A stretch of 64,000 nt of DNA from Lepidonotus clava (taxonomy: Eukaryota > Annelida > Polychaeta > Phyllodocida > Polynoidae), in NCBI GenBank assembly GCA_936440205.1, contig OW387135.1, positions 31,226,792-31,290,791 on the forward strand. Reading direction: 5' to 3'. The notes under the pieces are model-generated. The model was not told the DNA's origin, did not search any database, and saw only the letters and a program-made list of their open reading frames with translations. Made by a program: the position numbers and the translations under genes. This document shows, in pieces, positions 22,721-36,160 of the stretch; within the stretch, counting starts at the first letter, position 1; every line of letters begins with the position of its first letter.

Positions 22721-25200
22721 AGTGAGAACCAGGGTAATCATGAAAGCATTTGTACTTATTAGATGTTCATGTATGAAAGTGCAGTTTGATTACCATAATA
22801 TAATTGATATGTTGGGGTATACCGGTTAGCATATATATGTATGTTTTTTTGTCACATGGAATCCCAAAACCCGTCTGTAAGCATATATTTGTTATATTTT
22901 AGGCTAGGTCGCACCTGCTATTCACTCTCTTTCATTGTCTCAGATGGTTATTTCCTAGCTTAGGCAGAAAAGAATCATGGGTTAGGCTGGCCCTATTATG
23001 CGCCAAGCAATCTAATTGACATACTCGGGTCAACTGACCTATGACGTATACATGTGATTGGTCCATGGACTAGAGGCTGAATGGGGGCAGTTAGTGTGGG
23101 TGTGAACAAACTGGGTCACACACATCACACACCCCATAAACCCGTCACACATTCTACTCCTACCCATCATTATTACACCCATATTACGGTGATATACGAT
23201 GTCATATACACAACCCACCAACCCATGAATAACAATAGCCGCAAAAATTGCCCCACAGATGGATGAAACCACTTCACTCTGCATAATGGCATTGTTTGAT
23301 CTAGCTCCCCGCAGTGGCCCACCAGGAGCTGATCTAATATCTAATTCGTCCCATACATATTAACACCCTGGAGGAGCTCCATGTTTGGTAAGCATGTGAG
23401 TCAGGTTCTGCTGCAGACATGACATCACCCCCCCCCCCCCCCTCAGCCTGTCACCGGCAGGCAGTCTGGATCCTGTCATCTTGGGCCCAAGATGGCGCGC
23501 GGGAAACTGAGTGGAGAATTGTCGTCTGCTATCTGGACAAACATCGGACCGACGTTGGTGACCGTCAGTGACCAGGGGTCAGTCAAATTCCCCTCGCTGT
23601 CCATCAACCCGTACCCCTCGTGTATCCCCCTACTTCCGTGTGACCGTTGCCATGACGACAAGGTCCTAGGCGACCTAATTAGTCATCCCAGCATGCACCT
23701 TGCTCCGCCGAACTGGTTCCAGTCGCATGCTGAGACCGTGGCAATAGCCAGAAAGCAATAATAATGAAATTGTCGTAATGAAATAATGGAGTATTTAAGT
23801 CAATTAGTGTCCCGGGGTACAGTTGTGACCTTGACACCTCGACATCTGGGGGTACGCCCGGCTCGAAGGGTCAAGGTCATAGCCATTTTCCTTTTGTATT
23901 TTTTGGGGGGATATTGCACGTGACCTTCTAATCGGATTATAAGATGAACAGCAAAAAATTACCAGTTTCATTTTTCAAACACTCAATTACAAAAAGAAAT
24001 ATCAATAAGAGCCATATTGTGTGGCTAAAATGGTTTTGGCAAAATTACTATATAGACTCTTTTGGTATGCTGTCGCTCCAAACTTGGGCAGCACGATAGA
24101 ACGACTGATGCACAACTCTTTGATACCTCAAGTCCAATGAAACGAATGTGATCAGAATATAAATCGAATTGATTAGACTTACACTCTAGATTGTCAAGTC
24201 TATCAAAGTATGGTGATCGAATTATTCTCAGATTTACCCGCATGACTAATTCAAATAACCGTTCGTGTCAATCGCCTTGATCCCTGGGGGGCAGGCTTAG
24301 TTTGGACGGTTAGGGGTGGAGGCCCGGAGGTGGGCTTGTAGGGATCAACCCCCTCCCCCCTCCCCCCTCCCACAGACCCAGACATTAATCCTCAGCAATA
24401 CTCGTCCCCCAGACAACACAGGCTCAGACAATAATAGGCCAATTGAACGGGGACGACTCCTGAGACAAGCCTGGATCACCCTGGAGAATGTTCAAATTAA
24501 ATGCCCACTGCCTGCCGTACCCCCTGCTTGGATCCTCCTGCGTTGGGGGAGGGGTCCCACATTATCATAGTGAGCTGATGATTCACCCTGGTGAGTGGGG
24601 CGGTGGGGTGGTAGGCGTGCACGGGGCGCTGGTGTGTCAGTTTGGGGAATTTTGGTTTCCCCTACAAATTTTAGTTCATATTGAAAATCACGTTGCATAA
24701 TTAAACATTGATTAAATCTATTGTTCCAAATATAAAGGAGGCTGGTTGCTTCTTGATTCTTTTGTGCTTTTTAAAAATTTGATTTATATCGTTTTTTTAT
24801 TTTATACATTTTTAAAAAAATTAGAATCAATCTTCTACCAAGTACCATGATAGAGGATGCAGGGGAAGCGCATAACATTATAGGCACCTATAGGCAACAT
24901 GTCAAAGGAGGCCAGCGAGCGAGGATAATGATATCGATTCTGTCTGGATCTGCGCTTCAAAGAATAGGATAGCGTTTTTGTTTTTTTGAGGGTCCATTCT
25001 CTCTCTCGGCAAAGCTAGATTTTACAATGGTGCTTACCATGTAGCAAGTCATGAAAAAGTGTTTAATGGTATAGAAATAACTTAGCGATGACGTTGATGT
25101 ATAAATGCATTAAAACGAATGACAAATGGATAAGAGGACAGTAGAAGGAATTAGGATACCATTAAGGCTTGTAATCAATATTCGGTTTGTTAGGGATTGG
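22720..25200. other. Non-coding; weak ORF near 23.5 kb
   Basis: Mostly AT-rich. A plus-strand ORF at 23492-23761 begins in good context (AAGATGGCG) and has moderately G/C-rich third positions, but matches nothing I know and has an equally open reverse frame. An X-box-like GTTGCCATGACGAC lies at 23646-23659. GC-rich pockets occur at 24280-24380 and 24520-24640. Confidence 0.3.
23428..23442 (+). repeat. Homopolymer C15
   Basis: An uninterrupted run of 15 C. Similar runs occur at 31015-31029 (G15), 37780-37793 (C14) and 42696-42717 (C22). Confidence 0.9.
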
Positions 25201-27560
25201 TCACCCATGATACAGGTGTGTGAATCACCTCCCCGTCATCCCTCCCCAGACCTGCCCCGCCCACCTTCTCTCCTGTAGCCTCTTACTACAGATGCACTCA
25301 GGCGACGTCAATCCCCAGTAACAAGTGCAGCAGCAGCCTAGACGACCGACCTGCTTATGTTTACACTGAAAACGGCTATGCACCAGCTTGGCCTGTATAC
25401 ATAATACTCGGTAATACCTGTCGATCAACAAGGATCCCAGGGTTCTACCAGCAGGCCTGTTTATTATTAAATACGGCGGGGAATGAATCACTCATCAGTA
25501 CGCCGACTGGTCCCGGCCCCCCGCATTATGATTCCCACTCCGACTTGGCTACATGACATTACCATAGAAATTGGCGCTTTTTGTTTTCCCGCCTCTGGTC
25601 GCCGGGCCATGGCATTCCTGCCTGTCAACCCCCTTACCACCAGGCTTAAGACCTGGTCCATGACCTGGGCTAAGGCCCCAGCAGGTGGGTGGGAGGTAAC
25701 CTTAGGTGTTTCTACTTACCAATGCAGGCGACTGGTGTGGGGTTTGCTGGGCGAGGGCGGCTGGTCGGTGTTGCAGGGAGACGGCGGCGGCGGCGGCAGC
25801 GTTCTGCGCCGGCTCGCCGCCTACGTCTGCCCGCAATTCCTTCATCACAGCGGTATCCGCCATTGCTGGCGCCTCGCCTCCTGTGTCTTGCCGGTGACCT
25901 TGGCTTGTCTCGGAGCGCCCTGGAGGGGACGCTCTTGGCTACAGTGTCCGGGGGGTCAGTAGTGGCCGGACATGGGTGAGTAGTGGGTTGCTACTAGCAA
26001 GGGGAGAACTCCAAGCGAACGGCAAACTGCTGCTGCTAGTGCTGATGTCGCCGTCGGCCACTGAGGCTGCTGCTGCTACTCGGCTTCTCTCCCGCGACGA
26101 AACAATGCTCCCTCCAGTAGTGGTGGGCGTGTGTGTGTGTGCTTGTGTGCTAATGTCTATTAGACAGCTCGCTGCGCTAAAATAACTCTGCGGCGACTGC
26201 CGTCCAACTCCTGCTGTTCTTCGGCCAGTCGTCGGCTCGAGATTCCTCCTCTCCTATAGCCCCTAGTGATGAATTCACCAGTGTCGAAAGTCGGGCTCCG
26301 CTCTTTTCCCGGGCGGAGAGTAGTGAACGCGCGACTGCCCCTGTCTACTGCATTCTGTCCTCTCTCCGTCTGCCAGCAGCAGCAGCGGCGCTTTTCGATG
26401 CGGCTGGCGGCGGTGGTGGTGGCGGTGGGCCACAACCCCCTCCCCATGAGACCCACCCTCCCTCCAGCCACCCGCCCGCCGCACGAAGCAGCAGCAGCAG
26501 CAGCCGGCCGATTATGCTGATAGCAGTAATATATTCGCTCAGCCCCGGATCACCCGATCCGTCCACTGCAGATGTGGCTACAACAATTGTCTTTTCCCCG
26601 CTGCAGCAGATGCTGATGACAGTTGTCGACCTGTCTGCAGGACGATCAGAAAATGAGTAAACGAGCGGGATGGGGGATTACACAGCGGAGAAGGCCGCCT
26701 CCGCTGTGTTTGTTATTAAACGTACGCCCGCGGGGGGAGAGTGGAGGTGGAGGTGGGGATTTAAAGCCGCCATTAGTTGAGTCTACGCCAGCAGTGCTAG
26801 CCGCAGCAGCAGCCAGCCGATGGCGCAGCACGGTGCAGCAGTAGTAGAGGCAGCTGGGTGGGATTAGACGCAGGCAATGGCTGCAGTCAATGCGGCTAGA
26901 GTACAGGCCTGCCGTTATAGCGCCGACTGCTGACACTCCGAGTTCTATCATCACAGACTCACAGACGCACCACGCCCCCCAAAACACAGCGCACTGTGAT
27001 AACCATGTGGGTATCAATAATGAACAGTGGCCACACCACACCCTGTATTCAGCCGGCTCCACGCCTCAGTGCCGCCACCCTCCCCGCCGGCCGGCCGGCG
27101 GGCTGCACCATCCCACCCATTGAGCTGTCAGTTGGGGGATGCCAGCTTTTATTAGTGAAAAGGGACTCATCTGCCCGGACCCTGTGGTCACTTTATGGTC
27201 AATGCCCCACGGCAAAAACAAGTCTGACCTCCGACCCCCTTCCCCTCTGACCCACCCCCACCCACCCCCTTGTGGTATAGTCCCTCTGTTTGCATTGAAT
27301 TCTCCTTTCTCCTGGTCCGGCCCGGACCGCAGTGGAACTCTCGCTCCCTGGAGGAGCAGGAGTATTGATCCGGCGGCTATAAATTAACATACTATTTCCA
27401 TAGAAACGGGGCGGAAGCTCTGGGGCTGCCTCTATAGAGCGGTGGTGGCACAGTGTATAACGTAAGGCGCGTGGCACTGACCCTCGTCTAGGTTATACAA
27501 TAGGCGTACTGTGGGACGGGGTCATGACCCCAGGTCAGTAGACATAAGCCCCTGATCCCT
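25200..27560. promoter_or_regulatory. Large CpG-rich region with CAG/CGG triplets
   Basis: The longest continuous CpG-rich stretch of the window. GGCGGC, GCAGCAGCAG and CTGCTGCTG runs occur at about 25780-25800, 26030-26080, 26378-26396 and 26487-26502. Such triplets give long open frames on several strands at once, so the ORFs here (the largest at 25483-25962) are not accepted as genes. CCCTGGAGG words lie at 25918 and 27346, and an X-box-like ATTTCCATAGAAAC at 27394-27407. Composition suggests a transcription start region, orientation unknown. Confidence 0.35.
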
Positions 27561-27624
27561 TCCTGCTAGCGGCACGTGCTTGACAATAGGGGGAGGACGT
27601 GAGCAACGATGGACAGGGGCAAAA

Positions 27625-27680
27625 CATGCACTAATTACTGCAATTAATTGCATTTATTGAGCACATAATTAGCTGTCCTC
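27625..27680. promoter_or_regulatory. Cluster of homeodomain-type sites
   Basis: CTAATTACTG, CAATTAATTGC and CATAATTAGC lie within about 55 bases just right of the large CpG-rich region. TAATTA/TAATTG cores are typical homeodomain sites, but AT-rich DNA produces them easily. Confidence 0.25.
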
Positions 27681-27699
27681 TTTTTGACCGTCAAATGAT

Positions 27700-28880
27700 C
27701 ATCCAGCCCACGGACTGTTTCGAAACTGTAATCCTTCTTCTGAAATATCTAATATTACAATCGATATTTCATATCTCATATAAAGTCCTCTATGTATATG
27801 GCATGTACATGGTTAGAGCAGTATATACGTATACTTGCAGCTTACGGATTAACGCCCCTTAACTATGCAGACAGACAAATGATCCTATTGTTTTTAGCCC
27901 AAATCAATAGTCTAGACGCCATTAGCAACCTAATCTCATCCTGATGAGGCGGGTTTCACCAGAGTTCAAGGACGACCCTATTCCATCACAATAGTTACTC
28001 CTGCAGTTTATAGGAGGGTAAGATCTTGATTTTCTGTGTATATCCTCATGTCAGATATTATTTTAATAACCTCACGTCAACTGCAGAATTACTAAATGCA
28101 GCCAGTTTCTAAGAACGGCGTATGCCTGCTTTAGTGTCATGAGTGGTGCGCTTGTGTGAATGCATTAAATTATGGCCTGCAGCCGACGCATTATTCTTTT
28201 AAGCTCTTTTAATGCTTGACAAATAATGAAAACAGCATGGTTTCCATATGAAATTACAACTCATCGTAATAACATATCGCAGAGGCCACCGTTCAATAAA
28301 TATTTCTGGCCAACAGTTCTTTCGGCTGGAAGCTGTAGGTGGTATTTGCGGCACGTAATCTATGAGAGAACACTGAGCCTGGTGGGAAGGACACAATGTG
28401 CGGGTGGTTCCGGCCCGGCTGGGGCGACTAAACCCCCTGTCGTCTAGCCCTTCCTGCGTCCTCCGTCTACTGAATGGAAAACTTCCGTCAGTGGATTCGG
28501 TTCTTTGTTTGCTGCGAAATATTGTTGCTTTTGTTTATGTTTACTGTGAACTATGATAAGGCTATTTACTGAAATTGTAATTGCCTTTATTTTGATGTGT
28601 CATTATATGCATACAACTAATTACGTATTATTTATCATATTTTTTATGTGTATGATATAACACCCACGAGGAAACTATATCAGTGGTTAAATGTGTCAGA
28701 AACGGACCGAATATATCACCAATAAACTACAACAGAATTACAATTAATTGTCCATTAAGTGTGACCATAACCATGAAAATCCATTTCAAGACATTCGATT
28801 GGAAGTGTACTGCTTTGAACAGGGCATCACGGATAAACATGTAGGTTTCCTAAACTGCGCACTAGTCTCAATTTGCTAAT
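27700..28880. other. Non-coding AT-rich stretch
   Basis: No gene, array or mobile element recognised. A GC-rich pocket lies at 28390-28450. Confidence 0.4.
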
Positions 28881-29270
28881 ACTCCCTTTGATATACGTGC
28901 ATTACGGCGGCTGGTACACGTATCGGTAATATGGCGGCCGCCAGGAATGGCTTTTCAATATTCTGCGCCGGTGTGTAATGTAATCATGGTGTATACGGGA
29001 TGGCTGCTGTACGAGTTTCGCCGGGAGTGCCGGCACCAGGCGGTAGGGGCGGCAGACGGAGGAGGGGGCCTGCGTCAATTGCCCCTCGCATTATACTACT
29101 CAGGCCGGCGGGGAGGTAATGGTGGGGCCCGACCACCCCGCTGCGTCACCTGCTGGAGGCTCCTCCAGGGCCGGGCGGCAGACACATACATCAGCCGCCC
29201 GGAGACGGTGGCGCCATGCATCCCCGCATGGCAAAGAGGCCTCCTCCAGATCCATTGCAGTTTTGTTGTT
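28880..29270. promoter_or_regulatory. CpG islet with candidate first exon
   Basis: A compact CpG-dense block that opens with ATATGGCGGCCGCC near 28929, a YY1-like word common near animal start sites. It contains a CCTCCAGGG word at 29162 and the candidate exon at 29150-29221. Confidence 0.3.
29150..29221 (-). CDS. Second candidate alternative first exon of ankyrin
   Basis: A minus-strand ATG opens 24 codons (MHGATVSGRL...RSLQQ) ending at CAG|GTGACG in phase 0, compatible with the ankyrin exon at 935-1036. Codon third positions are G/C-rich. The donor is weaker than that at 12095, the frame stays open upstream and past the donor, and GC-rich DNA gives such frames by chance. It would place a promoter about 28 kb from exon 2. 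Confidence 0.18.
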
Positions 29271-32000
29271 CTATTTTTTGTTCCTTTGTGTAACTGTAAG
29301 GCAATGTCTTTCTTTTTAGTTTTGTAATAAAGCATTGGCTCTTAAACACCAGACAGGAAAACTTGGATGTCTTATATTATCCCTAGTACCGAGCACACTT
29401 CAGTACAATTAACACTCTGAGTTATGTGCCCAGTGTCCTAAGGGTTAATTATCGGGCTTGGGTGATAAGTGGGATTTAGAAAGTTTAAGCTATAATCGAC
29501 CAACCACTCAGGGACGCCCAGCACGCACAGTCTACTCCCCCACTCCCCTAAAACTGCACCAGTCAGCAAAACTTTTGGAGCAGCTCGCGGAGGGAATCAG
29601 TGAGCTGCTCGGGGATAAAACCGACTATTCTGCTCTGCATGTTCAGACTAAAGCAAACATCTGTCGATTAGAGCCTCAGTCCCCACGGCTTGTTCCAGCT
29701 CTTTGGGCCTGTCACGGTCTGGCCTCTAGTTGCTCCCAAAGCCTATAGATGGCGACACGGTTGTGTCAGTGAGTGGTCACGTGAACACAGCGAGCTGCTC
29801 GTCATTGAACTGGCCTTCTCATTACACCAAGGGCACAGAATAGTCCAGCCCGAGCAGCCCCATTAGTGTCTATTTGTAGCCTGGACACGACCAGCTGAAA
29901 CCAGGCCAAATAAGTGGATAGTCATCTGTGGTCTCGGCAGAACTATTTAGATTAGGCTAAGAAAATTTGCTACATTCTTTTGTACCGGTTAATTATAAGT
30001 GATGTCAAAAGTGCCCGTATATGTTACAGCCTAGCCATATGAATACAGTAAGATGTTATTTCTTATATATGGTTATTTGTACAAGGCAGATCCTTTTACA
30101 TAAGCATAAGATATCTATTTGCGAAAGTTGTTGAAACTGAATGAGAAAGACACAATTATAATGTATTTCAAGCTCTGTCCTTGTCCCTCACCTGAGCAAT
30201 CAGATAAGCTTCACCTCACCTGTCCCTCGTCACCAAGGTAACGTGATAACCAAGGGAGTCATATTACATAAGCAATCAACTGGGCGGGGGAATAGGAGGA
30301 ACGATGGGGCACTAGTTTCAAAACAATATTTTCGACTTTTACAAATAGATTTTAGAGCTACTGGTCACAGTCATAATAAGTCGGAGGCTTTAATTTCAAT
30401 TGATACGGACGATAATTCAAATGCTAATAAAAGGCGATTCATTTCGCAGAATGACACCAGACTGTGCTGCACCTTTGGTGAAGTAGTGGTTGGAATAAGG
30501 CTTTACTCGGATGCTGAAGAGCATGCCTAATTCCCCATACCATGTGGGGTCCTGCACTCCACACTGCCTACAGTCTCAGGAGACCTTCCTCAGCCTCCTT
30601 ACTCTCTTTGATATACACCCCGTGCACCGGTAGCAACCCCCCACGACAGTGGCGCCTCAGGTCGATACAATGGTTCTGTATGACCGCTAAGTATTACAGC
30701 AGTTTTTAAATATTTCACTAATCAAATGAACATTTGCTCTTACATGTATAGCTATATGCTGGTCCTTTGCTGGTAATAGTGATGTTGATAGGTATAACTT
30801 GCATACTGGATGTTTAGAATGTATTCACCAAACTCTTCACTTGGGCTAAGTATGGTCCATTGATACAGTCAATGCAAATCGAATTATCAACCACCCACGT
30901 TCATTAGTGGCAGGTTGGCGGTTCTATTGTTCGACAATGTGTCTGCCTTACGCAAGACTGTAAAACAGCGAAGTGCGCACCTGACTGCGCTCTGCCGGGA
31001 GGGGTAGATGAGGAGGGGGGGGGGGGGGGCTCCAGGGGGTCGGGGAGGGCGTGCCTGTTATACTAACCATCGATCTTTGGTGCACTACTGACAGGTCAGT
31101 CGGCCCCTCCGGGCATGTGGTCTCCCCTCACCTTCTACTTCTACAGTACTACCACACATCTCTATAAGTGAACCTCAATTTCTCGACCATTTCGGTAGTT
31201 TCAGATGTATATATCTGTCTGAGAGAGAGTGTTAGAACGCACTTCTCGTTTCTGCTGGTTGTTAAAAAGTGTTTCCACAGGTCATACCTCTTATTGGACT
31301 CAGGTACAGGCCGTTAAAGAGAACACAACAAGCCCAATGACCTTTGGTTAAAGCTATCTTGGTCTGTTCCCGTTGGCTGAGCTGGTCTGAGCTGCTCCAA
31401 CGGCCGCCTTAATGCCCGATGGTCGCTGAGCTGCTCCTTTAGGAGAACCAGCTCATAAAGGGCCTGATGAATGTGGGTATAAAGACAAGAGATTAAGTCA
31501 GCCATGCCCAATGTCTTCCAGGTCAGCCTGGGTGAAGGTTGACCCGAGGACAACCGGCAGGGGGTAAGACTGGGCATGGTGTGGCCAGTTACTCAGGAGT
31601 GTTGGGTCAGCTATAGAAGAGTATCTAATGTACTGTGATATCATATAAGACTATCATAATATAGTGTATCTATCTTTTTTTATCAAAACTGATTACAAGT
31701 AAACATATTGTGGAATATTCAATAGTTTTGTCCAAATTGAACACTTTAGAACTGCAAAACATTCGGCAACTTTGCGTATAGCATGTAAACTAAACTTAGA
31801 GCTTATAAATGAAAGCTGCAGCCACATCTATATATCTATTCAGCCTTTAAAGTTAGCCTAACTATAGGTAAAGTGCTGTGGTGGAAAGTAGACTGGCCTT
31901 TTCGTTCTCAACCGTATTCAGCCATATTGTATTCGGGGCTCAGACACAGACTAGAGCTTGCCATCAATCTAGTGATATCACTAACGCTCCGTGTATTGTG
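29270..32000. other. Non-coding with clustered GAGCWGCTC words
   Basis: GAGCAGCTC or GAGCTGCTC occurs at 29578, 29602, 29792, 31389 and 31428. There is a G15 run at 31015-31029. The ORF at 30243-30530 is AT-rich and matches nothing. Confidence 0.4.
30229..30242. promoter_or_regulatory. RFX X-box
   Basis: GTCACCAAGGTAAC matches GTNRCC-NN-RGYAAC exactly. Confidence 0.45.
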
Positions 32001-32019
32001 ACTGCGCAGATACAGAATG

Positions 32020-32335
32020 GGAGATGAGGGGTTAACCCATAGGGGAGCAGCTCAGGGAGCAGCTCGCCGAGCGTCTGAGAGGGGAAGGAGATGGGCGGAG
32101 GAGGTATTGATCTCTGGATGAACAACAGGCACAGCAGAACTCTCCCAAATCACCCCCCTCACCCCGGCCCACCTCCACACCCTCAGCGGACCGTGGAGGA
32201 GCGGGGCGACGCATATCCTGGAGACGTCCGCAATGGTAGGAGGCTTCAGCCAATCAGAACCCTCCCACGTTCAGACCTGACCACCATACCGGTCACGGTT
32301 CTGTCTGTCTGCGTCTAGTCCACCGAGCTGCTCAC
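32020..32335. other. GC-rich islet flanked by GAGCWGCTC words
   Basis: A CpG-rich block bounded on the left by two GAGCAGCTC words 12 bases apart (32045, 32057) and on the right by GAGCTGCTC at 32325. A minus-strand frame (32032-32253) is coding-like in composition but matches nothing and is not accepted. Confidence 0.4.
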
Positions 32336-35300
32336 TGCTAGGTTATCTATGTATACAGATGAGCAATTCAACCTAGGACTCTATGGCACTGGGTATAGTA
32401 TATCCCTTCCCTACAAAATTAGTTACTTTTTCACAAACGTTCTGGACACCAGGCTAAGTATTCTGTATGTATTAGGAATGAAATGTTGTCCATAAAGAGT
32501 ATTATGCGTTACATATGAGGAAGAAGTCTTCGACGGCTGTTTAGGAATAGTATGCAATGAATTGTATCATCAATTGCAAGTGAATACTAATTTACTGATT
32601 TCTCTTATGTCATATAGAAGTACCGTAGCAGGTGAAGTGGGGCATTAATGCACGAACGTAGAACTAGTATCATAATCTAACTGGCTTTACAATTATCCAA
32701 TAAATTGTTTATTGTAATCGCAGCAACTTTTGATATATCGGTTACATGCACAATTTAGAAATGGTTATTTTGGCCATATGCTGCAGTTACTTTATTTAGT
32801 ACGCTGTCTGTATCAGAATCTGCGCAATAACATAATCATGTTTTTTTCCTACTCTTGCTTCTGCGTAGTTTTCAAACCTATCCAAAGTAGGAAAACACCT
32901 AATTCAAATAGGCCTATTCCCCCGGGTCGGACAGATACTGGGGAGGAGTGCAGAGGAGGGGCTGGTAGTCAGGGAGCAGACAGGTACATTGATCCCACCC
33001 CCTACCACTACCACACCTTCTTCCACTAACACTCCCCACAGCCAGCGCCCCTGTGCCTCCCGGCCCATTCACAAACTAGATTAGGTCCTTTACGCCAGGT
33101 GGCGCCAGCGGCCAGCGTAGGCTGACCATATAGAGAGGGATGTCACCCGGCAAAAGACAAATTCGCCATCCAAACCAGAAAGCACGAGCATTATAACCGC
33201 AGATTAATTACTTGTACATATATCCTACTCAACACATTATGTCCATTTTTAGTCACATTTCCCCTAAATGGTCCACTTACGTCTATCACGTCCATCCCGC
33301 AAATTTCTCAGACGACAACATTATGGTTTTACAAATAAGATGGGTTTTTTTGGTTATCCAAGCGGAAATTATAAACTGCTATGCAAATAATTGGCGAATA
33401 AAAAAGGTTCCTTCGGCATCAAAGCTCCGGTAAACATATGAGTAATGTCAGCGCTATGCACTTGTCCCGGCGTTTTAGACTAACCGGCGTACTGGCAATC
33501 AACCAACATCTCGAGGCCTGACATGGTGTTGACATGGTCTACTTTCAGTGGCAGAAATAGGCTAGATTCTCTGTCCTCCACATCAGAGGCTGCAGCCTCT
33601 ATCCGCACGACCAGATACATAGCTGAGAGGAGTACTTCGCCAGATACTATTATAGTCGCCGGGGACTACGTTCTTTTGAATCGACTTCAAATCTTCTTTA
33701 CGTGTAACTAATAGGCAGAATTGGTAAAGTAAACATCTACATGCTCCAAATCGCGTTTTGTGAAAAATGTGAAAAATGTATTTTATCAAACCTCAGACCC
33801 TCGTATTATGGTCGCTCATGTTGAAAGACCAGTCACTCTGTACGTACCTGAAACAGACAGAAAAGGCAGAGTGAGTTTTCAGAACAACTTATCAGAAATT
33901 AATACGTACAAATTTTATGGAAATACAATGTATTCATCTGAACACTAGGCATTTTTTTAAATAATATATTGCAGAAAGAAGGTTACTATGGTAATGCTGT
34001 ACAAGTCATTTTGACAGATTGTGCTAAAATATCCCCGTCTTGTTGATATCTAAGATATTCATTGAAATGAACATTTCTATCAAAAGGTATTCTATAAGAG
34101 TCAAATATAGTTCTACACGCATTGCAATAACATGGAACAGAAGATATACATCAACACACATACTACTTTGTGAACATTTCATAACGTTTTTATATACTGA
34201 AATCGGAGTATAGGTATAGGTGTTACACATGATTACGAATTGATATCCAAAACTATATTTTCTTAATGATCCAAGCCTATTCATACAGCATATGCCAAAC
34301 GTGACGCGCACACCGGCCCTGTATGCATATGTAATTGTGTTTATACTCGCTGCCCCTATAATAACAGTCTACAGAAATTATGCCATAACATTATCTGTAG
34401 GCGGCCATGCCCTCTTGAACCCGGCCCTTTCACGTCCATGTCGACCCGGGTTACCTAACCCGGATCGGTCGGGGTAGGCCGACAAAGGCCGGGCTGGGCA
34501 GGCCTCAATACCTGTAGTACACCTGATTATATCTGTCTGGGGCCAGGCCCTAACGCCCCACCTCCACCACCGACACTTATGTAAGCATTGATTGAGCTGG
34601 ACCCACAGTGAGCCACTCACATGTTATAGAGGGCAGCGGGGCGAGCAGCTCGGGTAGAGTAGTGGTATAGCGGGTCTTATCAACTGAAAAATCCAGTTCA
34701 TCTGGAGTCGGTAATAACGTAACGTTGGTCGTTATTTCTATACCCATTTATGGTGGTTAACCATTTAGAAGGATATATGTATAGAGATGAAACCAATTTA
34801 TATAGCGAGGTTGGTTAGACCCTTCGAAACCCTATTGTCATCAAATAGCAGCTGTTCAGAGTAATAGTAACCTAATTATCTAAACAGCAGAGAATCGCCC
34901 CAAAGAAGGACCTCCTTGTATGGTGTACGCCTTGCAAATGCACCAATGTACGCCCTGGTCAGAACTGACTTACAACTTAAAAAAAAAAAAAAAAAAAAAG
35001 ATCTCCCCCTGAAAGATTTATTTTAAGTAAAGGGAGAAATATTAGACACCATAACTCAATCACCTCAACACCTTGCCCCTCCAACCACCAACCCTCCCTG
35101 ACCACCGAATAGCCCCTACAATGGGACCAACCTTAACCTCAGGAGGCCTGGTAACCCCCCGGTAACCTGGTTTAACATTGTCCTCCCATTGATGTGAATA
35201 AATCACGACCTGCTTGCTGGGCCATTTCCCACACTTTGTCCATGTGGGACTGCCTGTAAAAACCTGGCCATACATCAGTGCCCTGTTTACTGTCCGTGAT

Positions 35301-36160
35301 GTAAGAGGCCTGCCATACCGACCATTACCACTACCTACATGGGGAGTATATAATAGGGGCCATCACCATTATCCATGCCCACAATATGGGCCTTGCCCTG
35401 GGCCACTTGCAATATTGCCTAAACTGAAATTTACATGAGAAATTAAGGCTATAATTTACAGACCTACAGGCACATTTCTTTGCAAGTCACATTACCTTTA
35501 CCTAGTGTCATATACTAAGTGTCATATTTATGGCATGTATTTCCTTGCTGTCTTTGTATAGGATACATTTGTGATAGGCTATGAGACGACAAAGAATGGT
35601 TAACGGGTTTCAAATTATATGCAAGCTGCTCTTCTATTAGGTTATGTAAATGCCATGACGCGCAGCAATTTGAAGCCACTACTGACAGTTGAAATGGCTT
35701 CCAATAAACGGTTTCCGTACAAAACGAGCAGAAATGAGAGAGTGGAGATTACTATCACTGTCTCCATTTGGAGGCAATACCCATTTTCGTGACAGGGAAG
35801 ATCTATGGTTTACTATTTCCGACGTGAACTACTAGGGGCACATGCAAACTGCTCATAACTGCGTCTATCTAGAACTCGACAGATTGGATTATAAAAATGA
35901 TTCTAAACACGAAGGGCGCGCAAGTAGAGGCATTTCGAGGCACAATTCTTAACAAGAGGGATATCTATTTAGAAGAGTAACCTTTGGAAAATCGCTACTA
36001 TCATGAATACGTAAATTGTCTTTTTAATTAGAACGCCTATACCAATCTATACTCAGTTATGCTAACCCAAGGAGACACAAAAAGAAGTTAAATTTCGTTT
36101 TTGTTTTCGGCTCCAGTTACCTAACACAATAAAAACAACAAAACATTCTACATGGTCTGG
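32335..36160. other. Non-coding, mainly AT-rich
   Basis: No gene seen. GAGCAGCTC occurs at 34643. An A-rich run of about 20 bases at 34980-34999 could be a retroposed tail, but no body or target duplication was found. GC-rich pockets occur at 34400-34500 and 35080-35180. Confidence 0.4.
33093..33106 (+). promoter_or_regulatory. CTCF-like site
   Basis: CGCCAGGTGGCGCC closely matches the CTCF core CCRSYAGRKGGCRS. Binding is inferred. Confidence 0.4.

Noticed and set aside
23492-23761. 89-codon plus-strand frame with good start context
   Set aside because: No recognisable domain, no splice or regulatory support and an equally open reverse frame. It is kept only as a note.
25483-25962. 159-codon plus-strand frame in a CpG-rich block
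   Set aside because: All neighbouring frames are also open because stops are rare in GC-rich triplet DNA, and the product is glycine-rich low complexity.
34979-35000. A20 run as the tail of a processed pseudogene
   Set aside because: No recognisable transcript body or target duplication lies next to it.
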